A stretch of 64,000 bases of DNA from Chloroflexota bacterium (GTDB lineage: Bacteria; Chloroflexota; Anaerolineae; Aggregatilineales; Phototrophicaceae), in the NCBI GenBank assembly GCA_020161935.1, contig JAIUNI010000001.1:1302001-1366000 (forward strand), written 5' to 3'. The position numbers and the translations under genes were made by a program. The notes below the pieces were generated by a model, which had not been told where the DNA came from, made no database searches, and worked only from the letters and a program-made list of their open reading frames with translations. This document shows, in pieces, positions 43,613 through 52,621 of the stretch; the stretch's first letter is position 1, and each line of letters begins with the position of its first letter.

Positions 43613-45730
43613 ATGGTTGCTATTGAAAACCGAACCATCGAAGAAATCCGCCAAGAGAATGCAGCCCTACAAACGCAGGTTGCCGAATTAAGCGCCGTCA
43701 ACAAGATGGCGTTGATGCTCGGCACGTCGCTTGAATTTGACGAATTTTTGGACGAGTTCATCGTTACGATCCATGACACGGTGCAGTGTGACCGTGTGCT
43801 GGTGATGATACAGGATGACCAAGAGACAGTACTCCAATATGGCAGCAGCAACTTCCGGCTCACAGCCGAGGCACAAAGTATGCTTGAAGGGCTGCGGTTA
43901 GGGACGTTTCAACCCGAAAGCGGTTCGATCATCGACCGGTGGATCAACAACGAAAGTATCAAGTGGAATGCCAACGATGCGACCGAGCATTCGTCGTTTC
44001 AGTGGTTGGCGAATTACCTCGGCAGCAGCGAGTATTATAGTGCGCCGCTGCAAGTGGACGGCTTGCTCATCGGCGCGTTGATTATCGACAATCAGCCGAG
44101 TGGACAGCCGGTCACTGATGAACAGGAACATTGGATCAAGCTGCTGAGTTCTAGCTCGGCGATGGCGCTCCAGAATGCCCGTTTGCATCATAAGACGGTG
44201 CGGGAACTCGCGGATAGTATGCGCGAGATGTATATTCTGCGGCAGATTGACCGCGAACTCAGCGATACAATCAACATCAATCACGTGTTCGAGATGACGC
44301 TGGACTGGGCGCTGCGGTTTACGAACGCGCAGTCGACCTCATTAGCCTTATACGACCAAGAAGCCAACCGCCTGCACTTCCTGTACGAGTACGGTTACGA
44401 CATCGCCCAAGCGCAGATGGAACTGATCCGGGAGGAATACGGGTCGGGTATCACGGCGCGGGTGGCGAACTCCGGTTACGCCGAAGTTGTGCCGGATGTC
44501 AGCATCGACCCGGATTTCGTGCGGCTCGCCACCAATACGCGCTCACAAATGGCAATCCCCGTTATGCGTGAGGATCGGGTTGTCGCGGTCATCACGCTCG
44601 ATAGCAAGAAGCTGAACGGTTTCACCGATGCACACCAAGACTTTGTGCAGAAGCTGGCGACCCGCGCCGGTGTGGCGATTGACAACGCGCGGTTGTATGA
44701 GGAAGCCATCCGTGAGCGTGAAAAACTCTCGCACATCTTGAACAACACGGCGGATATGATTATGGTCATCGGCATGGACGAGCGTATTATGCTCATCAAC
44801 CAAGCCGCGCTGAACGCCATGCAGCTTTACACCAACCAAGATTACACCAAGCGGCTCGCCAATGAGGTCTTCGAGCATACGGCGCTTTGGGTGACTTTCC
44901 AAAAGGCGAAGGAAAACGGCGAGGCCATCAACGAAGAAGTCATTATGCCCAACGAGCGCATTTTCCACGCCAACTTGCGGCGGCTGGATGAGATCGGTTG
45001 GATTGTGGTTATGCACGACATCACGCCGTTCAAGGAAATGGATCGGCTGAAGGGTGAACTGATCGCGACCGTATCCCATGACCTCAAACAACCGTTGAGC
45101 GTCATGAATGGTTACATCGAACTGATGATTATGCAGCAGAGTGTGACCCAGCAGGGGTTGAACGCGGTGCAGATGATCCGCAAGGCGATGCAGAATATGC
45201 GCCAGTTGATTGACGACCTGCTCGACCTCGCGAAGATTGAGTCCGGCATCAAGCTCGATCTGCACAATATTCAGGTTGAGCAGATCATCCAAGATTGCAT
45301 GGAATTGGTGAAACCCGTCGCGCAAAACAAGGCAATTACGGTGATGAACGGCATCACGGATAAGCTCCCGCCGATTACCGCCGACCGTTCGCGGATGCGC
45401 CAAATCCTGATTAACCTGATTGGCAACGGCGTGAAATACACACCCAACGAAGGCTGGGTCAAGGTGTCCGCCGAGGTGAAAGGGAACATGCTGAAGATCA
45501 GCATACAGGATAACGGCATGGGGATTAGCCCCGAAGATCAAATTCATGTCTTCGAGCGCTTTTACCGTGTGCGCCGTCCCGAAACCGATAATATTGAAGG
45601 AACGGGGTTGGGGTTAGCCATCGTGAAAAGCCTTGTCGAGGCGCACGATGGGCAAATCTCGCTGGAAAGCAAGCTGGGCGAAGGGACGACCTTCTATCTG
45701 CTGCTGCCGATTGCGAAGAATGCAGCCTAG
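43613..45730 (+). CDS. GAF/PAS-domain sensor histidine kinase (soluble)
   Basis: A 705-residue kinase without membrane helices. A short N-terminal coiled coil is followed by two GAF domains (about 30-185 and 205-350; second with ITARVANSGYAEVVPDVS...RSQMAIPVMRED). A PAS domain comes next (about 360-465; ILNNTADMIMVIGMDERI). HisKA follows, with the phospho-His in LIATVSHDLKQPLSVMNGYI. The HATPase ends the protein (LINLIGNGVKYTPNEG; GTGLGLAIVKSLVEAHDG). Input is probably a small ligand or redox/light signal sensed by GAF. No response regulator is adjacent. A TATAAT at 43555-43560 lies 53 bases before the start. Confidence 0.93.
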   Translation: MVAIENRTIEEIRQENAALQTQVAELSAVNKMALMLGTSLEFDEFLDEFIVTIHDTVQCDRVLVMIQDDQETVLQYGSSNFRLTAEAQSMLEGLRLGTFQPESGSIIDRWINNESIKWNANDATEHSSFQWLANYLGSSEYYSAPLQVDGLLIGALIIDNQPSGQPVTDEQEHWIKLLSSSSAMALQNARLHHKTVRELADSMREMYILRQIDRELSDTININHVFEMTLDWALRFTNAQSTSLALYDQEANRLHFLYEYGYDIAQAQMELIREEYGSGITARVANSGYAEVVPDVSIDPDFVRLATNTRSQMAIPVMREDRVVAVITLDSKKLNGFTDAHQDFVQKLATRAGVAIDNARLYEEAIREREKLSHILNNTADMIMVIGMDERIMLINQAALNAMQLYTNQDYTKRLANEVFEHTALWVTFQKAKENGEAINEEVIMPNERIFHANLRRLDEIGWIVVMHDITPFKEMDRLKGELIATVSHDLKQPLSVMNGYIELMIMQQSVTQQGLNAVQMIRKAMQNMRQLIDDLLDLAKIESGIKLDLHNIQVEQIIQDCMELVKPVAQNKAITVMNGITDKLPPITADRSRMRQILINLIGNGVKYTPNEGWVKVSAEVKGNMLKISIQDNGMGISPEDQIHVFERFYRVRRPETDNIEGTGLGLAIVKSLVEAHDGQISLESKLGEGTTFYLLLPIAKNAA

Positions 45731-46056
45731 CCAAACGGCTGGCGGAGACGACCTGAATAACACCCTATACGTGTTTGTGGAGGATATAACAGAATTGTAC
45801 CCTACAGCCGGAACAAGAACAAAATTCTGACCATTAGGTTAAGATTTACAAACTTTTGGAATTCGTTGATCGGTTAAAGTAATTGTTATGGCGGACGCGG
45901 TGTCTATGGCATATGAAACGTAGGCCACTTGGGTTTTGCGACCGAGTCCAATTTTGAGCATAATCATGGATACGATAGTTGTTGCAACACAACTTATAGG
46001 GAGATAAACCAAGAGCCGAGCCGCAACCAGTCAAATTATTAATACGAGGTGACATT
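45731..46056. other. Gene-free stretch, nothing recognised
   Basis: These 326 bases between the histidine kinase and the small unknown gene show no gene, no tRNA and no convincing terminator. Confidence 0.5.
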
Positions 46057-46557
46057 ATGCCAATACTTGTACGCTGGGTAGACGAAACCAAGCGAATTTT
46101 ATTGACAGAATATGTTGGGGCATATACCCGTGAGGAGAGCCAGAAGACGCAAGAGGAACGCAAGTTGCTCTATGCGAATTTCGACTATCCAATCGGAATC
46201 ATTGAAGACGAATCGCAAGGCTACCTCGTTCACACAAACGAAGCCACCCGCCCGCAGCGCCTGCCCGGAAGGCACATTTACACGAGCAGCACCGATTTTT
46301 CGGTTGAGAACATGCTGCAACCCAACCGTGTCGCCGTTACGATCAAGATCCCATATGCGCTGGATGCGTGGGAGTCAGACAAAGACGGTGAGATGTGGAA
46401 CGCACATTCGCGCGAAAAACTGGAATCCGCTTTCGAATATCCTACGTTGGCCTCGGTCAGCGTGATGATGACCATTGATCCCGCCGAAGCGCATATCATT
46501 ATCGTTGATTACCTGACTAAACTGGAGGCGCAGAAGCGTGCACCAGTCGCCGTCTAG
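46057..46557 (+). CDS. Unknown protein, N-terminus like SpoIIAA-type/STAS-like Chloroflexota proteins
   Basis: A 166-residue soluble protein starting MPILVRWVDETKRILLTEYV, a beta-strand pattern seen in small STAS/SpoIIAA-like proteins of this kind of bacterium. The rest includes HEARP-free loops and a C-terminal alpha-beta segment (TLASVSVMMTIDPAEAHIIIVDYLTKLE). CGAGGTGAC precedes the ATG as a good ribosome-binding site. No catalytic motif is visible. It is followed 30 bases later by the enoyl-CoA hydratase gene and may share its transcript. Function unassigned; the family comparison is from memory. Confidence 0.6.
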   Translation: MPILVRWVDETKRILLTEYVGAYTREESQKTQEERKLLYANFDYPIGIIEDESQGYLVHTNEATRPQRLPGRHIYTSSTDFSVENMLQPNRVAVTIKIPYALDAWESDKDGEMWNAHSREKLESAFEYPTLASVSVMMTIDPAEAHIIIVDYLTKLEAQKRAPVAV

Positions 46558-46587
46558 CATACGACACGCCGAACCGAAGGCGCTTGT

Positions 46588-47370
46588 ATGATGTCATTCG
46601 AGACGCTAGTCGTTCGCATTGAAGGGACGGTCGCCAACGTGACGTTGAACCGTCCCGACGCTAAAAATGCCATGAACAACCAGATGGTTCTCGACTTGAT
46701 GGCCTGTTTCGAGGGGTTAAAAAATCAAGCTGAGGTTCGTGTCATTGTCCTCAGCGGCGCGAACAGGACTTTCTGCGCGGGTGGTGATCTGAAGGAAATG
46801 AGCCAAGCCGATCACAGCGCGGCGGATTATTTCTCGGCAGTGCTTGACCAAATGCTCTGCGCGATCAATGAAGCGCCGCAGGTTGTGGTTGCGAAAATTG
46901 AGGGCGCGGCGATGGGGGGGGGCTTTGGCCTCGTGTGTGTGGCGGATATTGCGATTGCAAGCACCGAAGCCACGATGGGGCTGCCAGAAGTTCGCTTGGG
47001 AATTGTACCTGCCATTATTTCGCCCTATGTGATTGAGCGCATCGGGGTTTCACGCGCCCGCGAGCTGATGTTAACCGGTCGGCGCTTTGACGGGTTAGAA
47101 GCACTCACCTACGGGGTGATACACGAAGCAGTTGTGCCGGAAGCACTCGAATCGCGAGTCAAAGTTGTGATTGACGAGATAAAATTGTGCAGCCCACAGG
47201 CATTAGCCGCCTGCAAACAACTGATCTTCACCGTCAAAGATCAATCCACCACCGCGACCGCCCCATATCGAACGGCACTCTTAGGGGAAATGCGCCGCAG
47301 CGCCGATGGGCAAGAAGGCATGAAAGCCTTCATCGAAAAGCGTGCCGCGAAATGGGTACAAGATTCCTAA
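46588..47370 (+). CDS. Enoyl-CoA hydratase/isomerase family protein
   Basis: A 260-residue crotonase-fold enzyme. Oxyanion-hole segments are TFCAGGDLKEM and EGAAMGGGFGLV. A catalytic-position Glu appears in MGLPEVRLGIVPAIISP. It hydrates trans-enoyl-CoA or catalyses a related CoA-ester reaction in fatty-acid, amino-acid or leucine degradation; the branch cannot be read here. The start at 46588 has AAGGCG upstream. It is followed 123 bases later by the peptide-binding protein gene with its own leader, so co-transcription is unclear. Confidence 0.9.
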   Translation: MMSFETLVVRIEGTVANVTLNRPDAKNAMNNQMVLDLMACFEGLKNQAEVRVIVLSGANRTFCAGGDLKEMSQADHSAADYFSAVLDQMLCAINEAPQVVVAKIEGAAMGGGFGLVCVADIAIASTEATMGLPEVRLGIVPAIISPYVIERIGVSRARELMLTGRRFDGLEALTYGVIHEAVVPEALESRVKVVIDEIKLCSPQALAACKQLIFTVKDQSTTATAPYRTALLGEMRRSADGQEGMKAFIEKRAAKWVQDS

Positions 47371-47493
47371 ACCCCGCGTAACAGAACTGAAACGTCTCAT
47401 CAAAAGCTGAACTTGCTGTAACGTCTTTGCAATCAAGCTAGTCTATTCTAACGTAGCTCACTATTTCTAAACTCCAAATTATCAGGAGGCAAC

Positions 47494-49035
47494 ATGCAAA
47501 GCGGTACTTATCGTATTGGGCGGTTTGCGGCCCTGCTCGCCATTCTGCTGCTGATTACCGGCAGTGTATTCAGCGTCCACGCACAAGGGGGAACCTTACG
47601 CATCGGAGCAGTCGCGCCGACGGTGCTTGATCCGGCTCTGGGTTCAAACGACCCTGAGATTCTCTTTAACCGTAGTATTTATGATTACTTGGTCGAAGTG
47701 CTGCCCGACCGTAGTATTGCGCCCAACTTGGCAAAGTCGTGGACGATTAGCGAAGATGGCCTGACCTACACGTTCACACTTGAAGACGGTGTGAAGTTCC
47801 ACGATGGTTCTGACTTCAGTTCAGCCGACGTGGTTTATACCTTCAACCGTTTAGTCACCATCGAGTCACCCGCCGTTAACCTGCTGGGCGAATTCGCGGT
47901 GAGCGCACCCGACGCGGCGACCGTCGTCTTTACCCTGACCAGCCCGAATGCCGACTTCCTCTACGGCGTGGCGAACCAGTTGGCGCTGATCGTGAAGGAT
48001 GGCGCGGAAACCCCCAACGAACTGGCAAGCGGTGACAATCCATACGCCAACTTTAACGGTACTGGCCCGTTCACCCTCACCGAATACAAAGAAGGTGAAA
48101 GCGCGACCTTAACCAAGAACGCGACCTATTGGAAAGAAGGCCAACCGCTGCTAGATACTATTCAGTTCCAGTTCATCAACGATCCAGTGACACAGGTGAA
48201 TGCGCTCAAGAGCGGCGAAGTTGATTTCATCTTCAAGATCAGTCCCGATCAGGTCAGCGGCCTCGAAACCGAAAGCGGCATCAGCCTCATTCAAACCACG
48301 ACCAACCAACATCCGGTGATCCGCCTGCGTACAGATCAAGGCCCCGGCACAGATGTGAAGGTTCGTCAAGCATTCAAGTACGCTACCGACCGCGCCGAAT
48401 TGAACGATCTGGTGCTTGAAGGTCGCGGCACCATCGGTAACAACGACCCGATTGGCCCCGGTTATGCCACATTCTTTGATGCCGATATTCAGGTGCAAGA
48501 ATACGACCCTGAAAAGGCCAAAGCCCTTCTCGCCGAAGCCGGTTATCCCGACGGCTTGAACATTACTCTGCAAACTATCAATGTCCTCGGCTACGACACA
48601 CTGGCTACCGTGTTACAGCAGCAGTGGGCGCTGGCGGGGATTAACGCCGAAATTCAGGTGAACGAAGAAGGCTTCTACTATGATGACAGCAACCCCGACA
48701 ACTGGCTGAAGGCTGACCTCGGCATCACCGGTTGGGGCGACCGTCCGATTCCGCAAGGTTACTTAGCCGAAGCCTACACCACCGAGGGTATTTATAACGA
48801 AACCCACTGGTCAGACCCCGCGCTGGATGAACTCATTCAGCAGGCGAGCATTACGGCTGATCCGGCAGCACGCGCGGCGATTTATAACCAAATCTCCGAA
48901 ATCTTCAATGAGAGCGGCCCGATCATCATTCCGTGGTTCGCCCCGATTTTCTCGGCAACCCGTGAGAATGTCAGCGGCCTTACCGTCGCGCCCTTCCCCG
49001 GCTTGACCGACCTGCGCGGCGTTTCCGTCAGCTAG
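47494..49035 (+). CDS. ABC importer peptide/solute-binding protein (SBP_bac_5 family)
   Basis: A 513-residue exported binding protein (DppA/OppA/nickel-type). The signal peptide is at residues 1-30 (LLAILLLITGSVFSVHAQG). Then comes the family opening RIGAVAPTVLDPALGSNDPEI, the WTISEDGLTYTFTLEDGVKFHDG motif, and GTGPFTLTEYKEGE with ATYWKEGQPLL. The ligand is a peptide or another large polar solute. A strong AGGAGG site suggests high expression, and a terminator follows at 49046-49083. The permease gene begins 73 bases downstream. With the permeases and the fused ATPase it forms one importer. Confidence 0.95.
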   Translation: MQSGTYRIGRFAALLAILLLITGSVFSVHAQGGTLRIGAVAPTVLDPALGSNDPEILFNRSIYDYLVEVLPDRSIAPNLAKSWTISEDGLTYTFTLEDGVKFHDGSDFSSADVVYTFNRLVTIESPAVNLLGEFAVSAPDAATVVFTLTSPNADFLYGVANQLALIVKDGAETPNELASGDNPYANFNGTGPFTLTEYKEGESATLTKNATYWKEGQPLLDTIQFQFINDPVTQVNALKSGEVDFIFKISPDQVSGLETESGISLIQTTTNQHPVIRLRTDQGPGTDVKVRQAFKYATDRAELNDLVLEGRGTIGNNDPIGPGYATFFDADIQVQEYDPEKAKALLAEAGYPDGLNITLQTINVLGYDTLATVLQQQWALAGINAEIQVNEEGFYYDDSNPDNWLKADLGITGWGDRPIPQGYLAEAYTTEGIYNETHWSDPALDELIQQASITADPAARAAIYNQISEIFNESGPIIIPWFAPIFSATRENVSGLTVAPFPGLTDLRGVSVS

Positions 49036-49045
49036 TTTATCTTGC

Positions 49046-49083
49046 AAACAGCCCTTTCGAGTGCATCGAGAGGGCTGTTTTTC
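49046..49083 (+). terminator. Rho-independent terminator after the binding-protein gene
   Basis: AAACAGCCCT (49046-49055) pairs with AGGGCTGTTT (49071-49080), with extra pairing inside (TCGA/TCGA) and TTTTT following. It separates the abundant binding protein from the permease gene. Confidence 0.88.
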
Positions 49084-49108
49084 ATTAACGAACCGATAAC
49101 GATATTCA

Positions 49109-50002
49109 ATGACGAGTATTACCTCCGAAAACGCAGTTCAAAGCCCTTCACGAATTAAACGGCTCACCGCGCCCGTATGGAATGTCTTTAAGCAGTTGGC
49201 ATCGCGTCCGTTGTCACTGGTCGGCATGGTTGTCGTCGCCCTCTTTATCCTCATGGCGATTTTTGGGCCAATCGTCGCCCCTTATAAATTTGACGCGCTC
49301 ATCAAAGGGGCAGCACGGCAAGCGCCATCCGCCGAGTTCTTCTTCGGTACGGATAAATTGGGGCGTGATGTGTACAGCCGCGTCCTGTGGGGCGCGCGGG
49401 AAGTCATCGTGATACCCGGTGTGGCAACAACTATTGCGGTTACTATCGGCGCGATTATCGGTATGGGAACGGCCTACTTCGGCGGTTGGATCGACGAGAT
49501 TGTCTCCCGATTGCTGGATAGCTTACTGGCTATTCCAGCCTTACTGCTGGCGCTGGTTATGCTGGGTGTCATCGGCCCCTCACCTATCGGCATCGTGATC
49601 GTGATTGTGCTGCTCTACGTGCCAATTGTGGCGCGGGTCATCCGCAGCGCGACCTTGAACGTACGCAGCAGCGGGTTCATCGAGGCGGCACGACTGCGCG
49701 GCGAAGCCAACTGGTATATTTTGTTTCGCGAGATACTACCGAGTGTGCTGCCTGCCCTAACGGTTGAGGCAGCGCTGCGGTTCTCTTATGCTATCTTCCT
49801 AACCGCGTCACTGGGTTTTCTGGGTTTAGGCGTGCAACCACCGTCACCCGATTGGGGACGTATGGTGAACGAAGCGCGCGAAAGTTATGACCGTACACCG
49901 TGGGCGTTGTGGTTTCCGGCGGGGGCAATCGCCGTTTTGGTTATCGGGGTCAATTTGCTGGCGGATGGGCTGCGGCGCGTCTTCCGCTATGAGGGTGTTT
50001 AG
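49109..50002 (+). CDS. ABC peptide importer permease (DppC-like)
   Basis: A 297-residue permease. The first helix is at LSLVGMVVVALFILMAIFGPIV, then GTDKLGRDVYSRVLWGAREV (DppC/OppC landmark) and the EAA loop IEAARLRGEANWYILFREILPSVL. About six helices are predicted. The ATG at 49109 lacks a clear ribosome-binding site, so coupling to the upstream gene is weak. A terminator for minus-strand pilins is placed just past its stop (50011-50034), which also separates it from the fused ATPase and second permease (50535-53572). Confidence 0.93.
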   Translation: MTSITSENAVQSPSRIKRLTAPVWNVFKQLASRPLSLVGMVVVALFILMAIFGPIVAPYKFDALIKGAARQAPSAEFFFGTDKLGRDVYSRVLWGAREVIVIPGVATTIAVTIGAIIGMGTAYFGGWIDEIVSRLLDSLLAIPALLLALVMLGVIGPSPIGIVIVIVLLYVPIVARVIRSATLNVRSSGFIEAARLRGEANWYILFREILPSVLPALTVEAALRFSYAIFLTASLGFLGLGVQPPSPDWGRMVNEARESYDRTPWALWFPAGAIAVLVIGVNLLADGLRRVFRYEGV

Positions 50003-50010
50003 ACAAAAAA

Positions 50011-50041
50011 AGAGCGACCGGTGAAGATCGCTCTCTTATAG
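50011..50041. terminator. Terminator between the permease and the Flp pilin genes
   Basis: AGAGCGA (50011-50017) and TCGCTCT (50028-50034) form the stem. On the minus strand a TTTTTTT run follows, making a strong terminator for the pilin genes; the plus strand has only CTTATA. Confidence 0.82.
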
Positions 50042-50055
50042 AAGGCCATTTGCCA

Positions 50056-50202
50056 CTAAACGTTGCGAATGACGTTGGAAAACATATTGCCGACTGCGGG
50101 TCCAACGAGGGCGAGGATAACGAGAACAACAATCGCCACCAAGACCAAAATCAGCGCATATTCGACCAAACCCTGACCTTCTTCACGGGGCATATAGATC
50201 AT
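50056..50202 (-). CDS. Flp-type class IVb prepilin, copy 1
   Basis: A 48-residue peptide starting MIYMPREEGQGLVEYALILV, with the class IVb prepilin hydrophobic helix (LVEYALILVLVAIVVLVILALVG). The Gly in the EEGQGLVEYAL segment matches a Flp-pilin processing site, and the Glu at mature position 5 is the hallmark residue. An alternative start is the inner ATG at 50193. It ends NMFSNVIRNV. It is encoded together with copy 2 (50232-50378), to which it is nearly identical. Flp pilins form thin adhesive pili assembled by a Tad-type machine that is not in this window. Identified by reading the sequence directly. Confidence 0.85.
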   Translation of the reverse strand: MIYMPREEGQGLVEYALILVLVAIVVLVILALVGPAVGNMFSNVIRNV

Positions 50203-50231
50203 GGTCAGTACCCCACTTTACGCTGGTCGAA

Positions 50232-50378
50232 TTAAAGGTTACGGACGAGGTTCGAGAAGATGTTACCAATCGCCGGGCCAAGCAGCGCCAGAATGACGAT
50301 AACGACAACCGCGACCAGCACCAAAATCAGCGCGTATTCAACCAAACCTTGACCTTCTTCACGGGGCATGTACAACAT
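50232..50378 (-). CDS. Flp-type class IVb prepilin, copy 2
   Basis: A 48-residue peptide starting MLYMPREEGQGLVEYALILV, highly similar to copy 1, with differences mainly in Leu/Ile/Val positions of the helix (LVAVVVIVILALLG) and an ending of NIFSNLVRNL. TAGGAGAACTCATA before the ATG is a strong ribosome-binding site, so this copy is the likely lead gene of the tandem pair. The paralogues may be co-expressed or serve as major and minor pilins. Confidence 0.86.
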   Translation of the reverse strand: MLYMPREEGQGLVEYALILVLVAVVVIVILALLGPAIGNIFSNLVRNL

Positions 50379-50534
50379 TATGAGTTCTCCTAAAATTATG
50401 ATATGGGATGACAGATGATAAAGTGATTATGTCAATTCCCTATAGATAACGTTAATACAGCATCGTAATTAGAGTCAAGCGAAAAGTATTAATTTTTCCC
50501 AAATTTACGCGACCTTAACGGAATTAACAAAATA

Positions 50535-52616
50535 ATGACAAATCCGCCCGTAATTGAAGCCCAACATCTCACCATTGAATACCTGCTCGGTAAGCAGTGG
50601 GTAACGGTGCTGCGTGATGTCTCGTTGCAGATTAACGCGCTCGAAATTCACGGCTTGGTGGGCGAAAGCGGCAGTGGTAAATCGACGCTGGCACTGGCAC
50701 TCATGCGCTACATGGCGAAGAACGCGCGGATACGCTCCGGCGATATTCTGCTTAACGGGCAAAGTTTGCTTGGTAAAAACAGTGACGACATGCGGCACAT
50801 CTGGGGGCGGGACATCAGCCTCGTGCCGCAAGACCCGCTGGCCGCACTCAACCCCTCCTACACAGTGGGCGACCAAATCGCTGAGATCAGCGTGCTGCAC
50901 GACAATATCAGTTCCAAACAAGCGTGGCGCAAAGCGGTCGAGATGTTGGAAAAAGTGCGTATCGCTGACCCCGAAGCGGTCGCCAAAAAGTATCCGCACC
51001 AACTCAGCGGCGGGATGCAGCAGCGGGTAACGATTGCGATGGCACTCAGCACCCGCCCGCGACTATTGGTGCTGGATGAACCCACTACGGCGCTCGATGT
51101 GACGACCGAAGCGACCATCCTCGACCTGTTCCGCGAGCTGATCCGCGATAATCAGGCTGCGGCGCTTTACGTCTCCCATAATTTAGGTGTGATCGCGCAG
51201 ATGTGCGACCGCGTAACGGTGTTATACGGCGGCGAGGTGATGGCGAGTGCGGACGTAGGCGACATCTTCGCGAATCCGATACATCCCTACACCATTGGTT
51301 TGCTCGCCAGCATCCCGAAGGCGATTGAGGGGGTCGAAACGCGGCTGCCGACGATGGAAGGGATCTCCCCTTCGCTCACCCAGCGCCCTACGGGCTGTGT
51401 GTTTGCGCCGCGCTGTCCGGTCGCGTTGGAGCTGTGCCATCAGCAAAAACCTGCGCTCGAAACCATCGCGGACGGACGAATGGTCAAGTGCCATCGCTGG
51501 CGGGAAATTGTCAGCGGCGAATTGACGGTGGATAACCAGACACAAGAGGCGATTATCGAAGGACTACCGCCGGTTGAGAACCAGTATGTGCTCAAGACCG
51601 AACACCTGAATAAGCAGTACGGCACACAGTCATTTCTGGATAGAGTCACGATGCGAAAGGCGCGTTTCGTGCAAGCGGTCGATGACGTGGCGGTGCAGGT
51701 ACGCGCACGGGCAACCTTAGGGCTGGTGGGCGAAAGCGGCAGCGGCAAAACGTCGTTGGCACGCTGCATCGTCGGGCTGGAAACGGCGGACAGCGGCGAG
51801 ATCGAACTGATTGACGTGCCGATCTCGCGCCAGCTTGCCCAGCGCCCGCAAACAGTCAAACGCGACTTGCAGATGGTATTCCAGAACCCCAATGACACAC
51901 TGAATCCCTACCAGACCATCGGTCGCGCACTCGAACGTACTATTCGACTGCTCAACACGGAGGCGCTGAACCGCGAACAAGTCCAAGCCCGCATCGCCGA
52001 GTTATTGACAATGGTGCGCCTGCCCGCCGACTACGCCAACCGTTACCCTTCGGAACTGAGCGGCGGCGAAAAGCAGCGTGTCGCCATCGCTCGCGCCTTC
52101 GCGGCAAATCCGGCGCTGGTGGTAGCCGATGAGCCAACCTCGGCGCTTGATGTATCGGTGCAGGCGGTCGTGCTAAACTTGCTCAAAGATTTGCGGGCGA
52201 AAGAAGGTGCTTCCTACCTCTTTATCTCGCATGACCTCCGCGCCGTGAGCTATCTCGCCGATTGGTTGATCGTCATGTATTTGGGGCAGATCGTGGAGGA
52301 AGGCACGACCAGCCACGTCTACAGCATCCCCTCGCACCCCTACACCGAGGCGCTGGTATCATCTATCCCAATACCTGACCCATCGGTGAAGCAAGGGGCG
52401 ATCCGGTTGCAAGGGGAGATACCGAGTGCTACCAACCTGCCCACCGGCTGCCGCTTCCACACCCGCTGCCCTCGCAAAATCGGCGCGATCTGCGAACAGC
52501 AGGAACCGCCGTGGCGCGACGCGGGGGATGGACACCATATCCGCTGTCACATCCCGATTGACGAACTGATCCAACTGCAAAGCCAATCGGCAGCCACGCC
52601 AGAAGGAACGAGGTAG
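50535..52616 (+). CDS. Fused peptide ABC importer ATPase (DppD-DppF in one protein)
   Basis: A 693-residue protein containing both ATPase subunits of the importer. The first NBD has Walker A GESGSGKST, signature LSGGMQQR and Walker B VLDEPTTALD. The second has GESGSGKTS, LSGGEKQR and VADEPTSALD. Each half ends in the oligopeptide-transporter Cys segment (CVFAPRCPVALELC; CRFHTRCPRKIGAIC) that often carries a metal or iron-sulfur-like site. Fusion into one chain is less common than two genes. It starts 156 bases from the pilin pair on the other strand and is followed five bases later by the second permease. Confidence 0.94.
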   Translation: MTNPPVIEAQHLTIEYLLGKQWVTVLRDVSLQINALEIHGLVGESGSGKSTLALALMRYMAKNARIRSGDILLNGQSLLGKNSDDMRHIWGRDISLVPQDPLAALNPSYTVGDQIAEISVLHDNISSKQAWRKAVEMLEKVRIADPEAVAKKYPHQLSGGMQQRVTIAMALSTRPRLLVLDEPTTALDVTTEATILDLFRELIRDNQAAALYVSHNLGVIAQMCDRVTVLYGGEVMASADVGDIFANPIHPYTIGLLASIPKAIEGVETRLPTMEGISPSLTQRPTGCVFAPRCPVALELCHQQKPALETIADGRMVKCHRWREIVSGELTVDNQTQEAIIEGLPPVENQYVLKTEHLNKQYGTQSFLDRVTMRKARFVQAVDDVAVQVRARATLGLVGESGSGKTSLARCIVGLETADSGEIELIDVPISRQLAQRPQTVKRDLQMVFQNPNDTLNPYQTIGRALERTIRLLNTEALNREQVQARIAELLTMVRLPADYANRYPSELSGGEKQRVAIARAFAANPALVVADEPTSALDVSVQAVVLNLLKDLRAKEGASYLFISHDLRAVSYLADWLIVMYLGQIVEEGTTSHVYSIPSHPYTEALVSSIPIPDPSVKQGAIRLQGEIPSATNLPTGCRFHTRCPRKIGAICEQQEPPWRDAGDGHHIRCHIPIDELIQLQSQSAATPEGTR

Positions 52617-52621
52617 CCACA

